Notes under the pieces: generated by a model
What the model was told of the DNA's origin: nothing
The model's database searches: none
Seen by the model: only the letters and a program-made list of their open reading frames with translations
Made by a program: the position numbers and the translations under genes
In this document: in pieces, positions 41,956 to 44,978 of the stretch
Layout of the letters: every line of letters starts with the position of its first letter
Position numbering within the stretch: the first letter of the stretch is position 1
NCBI GenBank assembly: GCA_964638675.1
Contig: CAZXAU010000018.1
Coordinates: 1 to 44,978, forward strand
DNA: 44,978 nt
Reading direction: 5' to 3'
Origin: SIG714 sp964638675
Lineage (GTDB): Bacteria > Bacillota > Clostridia > Oscillospirales > CAG-272

Positions 41956-41971
41956 TTAATTAAAATCAGTA

Positions 41972-42388
41972 TTATTGAGATGAATCATCATCTATACGGT
42001 AAAATGTAAGCTTTTCGTCAACTTCAAAATAAGTAGTTATTTTAACTGTAGCGGTGAATTTATTGGATCCGTTAAAATCACCTATCCAATGCTCAATATA
42101 TTTTCCATGTATGGTATCACCGATTACATTTTCTATTGGATATATGTCAATTTGGGTTGCCGGTCCAATTGCTATATATATATCAACTGTTTCTCCGTCA
42201 ATTACAATTTTACCATTTCCAGAACCATTTTCATCTATTGAAAAAGATATCGTCTTATCTTTTGTAGCCCAATTCGTATTAGGCTGATCGCATGGACGTT
42301 TACCTAACCAACTTTTATAAAAACAACAGGATATCAACATAACAATAAATATGACAATAATAGTTACAAATAAGAAAGATTTTTTCAT
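41972..42388 (-). CDS. Lipoprotein, candidate immunity protein for the second Rhs toxin
   Basis: A 138-residue protein with a basic, hydrophobic signal and lipobox LISC (Cys21). The mature part is beta-rich (KTISFSIDENGSGNGKIVIDGETVDIYIAIG). No family recognised. It begins four bases after the stop of the Rhs toxin tip, the position of immunity genes in polymorphic toxin loci. Membrane anchoring would place it outside the cytoplasm, fitting a toxin that acts at the cell surface. Role inferred only from position. Confidence 0.7.
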   Translation of the reverse strand: MKKSFLFVTIIVIFIVMLISCCFYKSWLGKRPCDQPNTNWATKDKTISFSIDENGSGNGKIVIDGETVDIYIAIGPATQIDIYPIENVIGDTIHGKYIEHWIGDFNGSNKFTATVKITTYFEVDEKLTFYRIDDDSSQ

Positions 42389-42392
42389 GCTC

Positions 42393-43640
42393 CTACCTCA
42401 AATAATACCCACAAATAAATCTTTTGCTGTAATCAGATAAATCAATTTCACTAACTATACCATTGCCGTATAAATTATATGCAGTATATGTCGTTCCGTT
42501 ATAGCTAACAGCAACAGTATGTAATCCATTCCACGGTGCATTGTTATTCCAGAAAGAAATAATATATGTTCCGGGTTCCGTCATACGGCTTAATCCAACA
42601 TTTGAATAATCTATGCCTTCTTTACTTAATACGTCTCCTATTGCATATGGATTGGAGCCAAAAGTGCCAAACCCTATCATTGCACCCGCTGATTGAAAAT
42701 CATTCATAGTTTCAGATAACGAAGATTCTTTACCCTCTAAAACTTTTGCATTATGGACTGCAATGACTTCACAGGCATTGTGTTTAGCCGAATACAACCC
42801 GTACCTAAAATTATTACCAGTATCACCATTTTGATCGTTAATCAGTTTATTTCGAGTGGTTGTCTCTGAATCACTATCTACTTTAGCACTTATTTGGAAA
42901 TTAACTTTTGATTTAAAGCAAAGAGAAACTATTAATCCAACCGAAGCCGTAGCAATTAGCGTTATCCAAAATTGCCCACTAGAATCAGTTCTGTTAACAG
43001 GATTATTCCCACAATACGCATACATATTATACCCAAGAAGTCCCTGACCTGTAGAAACATATCCATCCGCATTAATAAACCTACCAACCTGCGGATCATA
43101 ATATCTGCTCTGCAGATAATAGAATCCTGTTTCGGTATCGTAGATATATCCTCTGTATCTGAGCGGGTTTCTGCTCAGTGCTATCTCATCCTGATTAGAT
43201 GCACTGTTCGTGCCTACGATCCTTCCCCATGCGTCGTATTTATAATACGCAACAGTTCCGTAATGGTTCGCAAGTCCTACCACATCGCCCTGAAGATTGG
43301 TCACGTAGTAATATTTTGTTCCGTCATAGTCGAATACTATCGGTGTACCGCCCGCATCATAATAGAATCTGCAGACAGAAGTTACGTTTCCGCTTGTCAG
43401 GTCCGTTTCGGTCATCATGGCAAGCTGTGAGCCATTCCAATAATAGCTGTACTTTTTGTTCCCTACTGTTTTACTTGTTCTCATTCCGTCGGAATTGTAG
43501 GCATATTCAAATGATGTCGTTCCCTTTGTTCCGCTTGCAAGCTTTCTGCCGTTTGTCCACAAAAATGTATACGCCGAACCGTTATTGTATGTCAGCGGAT
43601 TGCCTATTGCATCATATGTGATCCGTTATAGCTCAGCGAA
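42393..43640 (-). CDS. Orphan Rhs core with C-terminal cysteine-peptidase-like toxin tip
   Basis: The continuous frame starts near 43562 (TTG, within LWTNGRKLASG), with Rhs-like sequence reaching about 43640 in another frame. It encodes Rhs/YD repeats, the core end signature YDTETGFYYLQSRYYDPQVGRFINAD, a TM helix (about 198-216) and a 170-residue tip. The tip has NACEVIAVHNAKVL (Cys264), GLHTVAVSY (His348) and AYNLYGNG (Asn363), the Cys-His-Asn order of C39/papain-like peptidases. A 10-base loss versus the 41.7-kb fragment (between AGCTATAACGGATC and ACATATGATG) breaks the upstream frame. It has no secretion domain, so it is a displaced tip cassette, not a full Rhs protein. Confidence 0.8.
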
Positions 43641-43880
43641 TTCTTTCAGCGAGGATAACAGTTAAAGCGAGAAAAAACGTTCAACTGTTATCTGACTCAC
43701 TGAGAATGATTAATAACCGATTCTAAGAATTCACCAATTGTTTACAAAGTCTAAAAATTTCTGATTATTCCAGCGAAAGATTAATATGCAATAACACCCA
43801 ACTTGTTGGAAATCTTACAAAAATCACTTCCACAAAAGTATTAAATCAAATGCATGCTTAAAAACTTTCATTCTTTGTAT
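43641..43880. other. Junction region with inverted repeat, 5' of the orphan Rhs cassette
   Basis: Non-coding. Contains a perfect inverted repeat GATAACAGTT (43653-43662) / AACTGTTATC (43683-43692), extendable by CAGCGAG/CTCACTG with a three-base bulge. It sits right where Rhs homology begins and may mark a rearrangement point or act as a hairpin after the 43881 gene. Confidence 0.5.
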
Positions 43881-44297
43881 TCATTGACTATTATCTTGAA
43901 AAAAACTGATAAGTTCAGTAAATTCTTCTTTATCACAAGATCTCAATCCATAGCGAACAAGGCCATTTTCCACATATTCAGCAGTAAACCAGCAAATAAT
44001 TTCATAACCGCCGTTATGATAATTGATTTTTATGGCATCTCCATGCACTATCGACGGATCACCCAAAAATTTTCTGAACTTAATTCTTTGGAATTTTATC
44101 AAAAATTCTTCTTTTTCTTTTTCGGATAGAGTTTTTATAACCCTATGATTAAGTTCATTTTCTGCATAAACAATTTCAATGCTTGAAATTTGATCTTCCG
44201 ACTGATAAAATGAATACGGTTTATCGGGAAAAAAACAACTTGACAGAAAAACAGTTATAAGTACGCATAAAACAAAAACCAATGATATTTTTTTCAT
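43881..44297 (-). CDS. Lipoprotein, candidate immunity protein for the first Rhs toxin
   Basis: A 138-residue protein with signal peptide and lipobox LSSC (Cys21). The mature part (SSIEIVYAENELNHRVIKTL, then KFQRIKFRKFLGDP and DAIKINYHNGGYEIICWFTAEY) is of no known family. GGTGGT lies five bases before the ATG at 44297; the frame is open 33 codons further. It follows the metallopeptidase-like Rhs tip by 25 bp, the typical place for an immunity gene. It is the same length as the lipoprotein at 41972 but not clearly related in sequence. Confidence 0.7.
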   Translation of the reverse strand: MKKISLVFVLCVLITVFLSSCFFPDKPYSFYQSEDQISSIEIVYAENELNHRVIKTLSEKEKEEFLIKFQRIKFRKFLGDPSIVHGDAIKINYHNGGYEIICWFTAEYVENGLVRYGLRSCDKEEFTELISFFQDNSQ

Positions 44298-44322
44298 ATT
44301 AACCACCATCTCACTTACATGT

Positions 44323-44978
44323 TTAAGCAACCCATGATAAAAAGAAGTATATTGAAGACCAAATTTCGGAATCTTCACCGTAATTGTGAGTTGCACCGCC
44401 TAAAAAATCAGCCGATCTCTCCCACGGTTGTGTAAAATATACATCATAATCACAAGTTATGGCTCCAACTAACGACGGGATAGCCATTCGTTCAATAAAT
44501 TTTACTGTTCCCAAAATAGCTTGTTGCGCTGTATGTCCCCATTCATGTTTAACTGTTTCAACACTATTTTCGTCATTAGACAAGAAAATTGTATTGAACG
44601 CCGACATAGAACCCCTGCTTATATTATGCTTTATAACCGGAGTTCCTTTGTAGGATGAGAACACTCTGGCTTCTAAACATTTCTCCTCGTCTGTGTTGAA
44701 AAATTTATAGTTTGTTATGTCCGTCACAACATCTTCTATAGTTGCATCCCCACTTAAAAGTGCCACACCTGTAGCGATAACAATTTTTAAAGCAGTCCAC
44801 TTATGGTCAAATAAAGCTTTTGTAATTGCGCCAATATTCGCACATCCCTTCACAAAATCGTTTATAAATTGTGCCAAATATCCAGACTTATCGTTCATAT
44901 TTACCGGATTGTTGTTACAATATGCAAACATATTGTATCCGAGATGACCTTGACCTGTCGAAACATATCCATCCGCAT
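44323..44978 (-). CDS. 3' end of an Rhs protein with HExxH metallopeptidase-like tip (partial)
   Basis: Runs off the right edge. The edge sequence reads ADGYVSTGQGHLGYNMFAYCNNNPVN, the Rhs core terminus, nearly identical to the core end in the 42393-43640 cassette, then switches to an unrelated 190-residue tip. The tip has a hydrophobic segment (TALKIVIATGVALLSG) and VKHEWGHTAQQ (HExxH, near 44535) followed by PWERSADFLGG, with a Glu/Asp pair suited as third zinc ligand. A zinc metallopeptidase toxin domain is likely. The upstream part is probably the full-length Rhs gene of the locus. Confidence 0.82.
   Translation of the reverse strand, partial: ADGYVSTGQGHLGYNMFAYCNNNPVNMNDKSGYLAQFINDFVKGCANIGAITKALFDHKWTALKIVIATGVALLSGDATIEDVVTDITNYKFFNTDEEKCLEARVFSSYKGTPVIKHNISRGSMSAFNTIFLSNDENSVETVKHEWGHTAQQAILGTVKFIERMAIPSLVGAITCDYDVYFTQPWERSADFLGGATHNYGEDSEIWSSIYFFLSWVA

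Overview
The window reads as chromosome from an anaerobic, spore-forming Firmicute, most likely a gut-type Clostridia lineage (Ruminococcaceae/Oscillospirales-like). The evidence is spoIIID, a spoVAC-spoVAD-spoVAE set, a Firmicutes-type LexA site, a THF riboswitch in front of an ECF folate S component, ferredoxin-dependent oxidoreductases and TTGACA-17-TATAAT promoters. No rRNA, tRNA, CRISPR array or transposase gene was seen.

Layout, left to right. (1) 0.1-2.8 kb, minus strand: ispD-ispF-rpe (isoprenoid precursors, pentose phosphate) behind a promoter and a folded leader. (2) 2.9-5.9 kb, minus: a P-loop ATPase of unknown role, a flavin-reductase-like protein and a D-2-hydroxyacid dehydrogenase with its own promoter and leader ORF. 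(3) 5.9-8.7 kb: spoIIID (minus), then spoVAC-spoVAD-spoVAE (plus), which concerns dipicolinate uptake into the spore. (4) 8.8-16.8 kb, minus: a MATE exporter behind a promoter and terminator-like leader, then an operon of SNF2-type helicase, MoxR ATPase and metallopeptidase/VWA protein whose promoter carries a LexA-type palindrome. (5) 16.9-19.0 kb: rplM-rpsI (minus) and a divergent S1-domain protein. (6) 19.2-33.1 kb, plus: an almost unbroken branched-chain amino acid operon, ilvA-ridA-leuA-leuC-leuD-leuB-ilvB-ilvN-ilvC-ilvD-(DUF815 ATPase)-ilvE. (7) 33.2-36.1 kb, plus: a small membrane protein, an aldo/keto reductase with ferredoxin domain, and a frameshifted D-Ala-D-Ala carboxypeptidase. 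(8) 36.2-39.3 kb, minus: a three-gene flavoprotein cluster resembling anaerobic glycerol-3-phosphate oxidation. (9) 39.3-41.4 kb, minus: folT-folC under a THF riboswitch. (10) 41.4-45.0 kb, minus: an Rhs polymorphic-toxin array with two toxin tips, two lipoprotein candidate immunity genes and a decayed Rhs fragment, running off the right edge.

The most unusual signal is a family of seven related 130-170 bp elements (copies A-G). Six lie between two co-directional genes and the seventh (B) lies in the ispD leader. All point the same way: a distal hairpin first, and a purine-rich Shine-Dalgarno-like GAAAGGA plus a small hairpin abutting the next start codon. In three copies the first bases (GTCTGA) supply the upstream gene's last codon and stop. 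In four copies the terminal hairpin loop shows an AUG opening a 4-6 codon mini-ORF that closes just before, or overlapping, the next gene's start. Stems differ between copies by compensating changes. I know of no described element with these properties. It looks like a mobile or duplicated stop-to-start translational linker and is the best candidate here for something undescribed.
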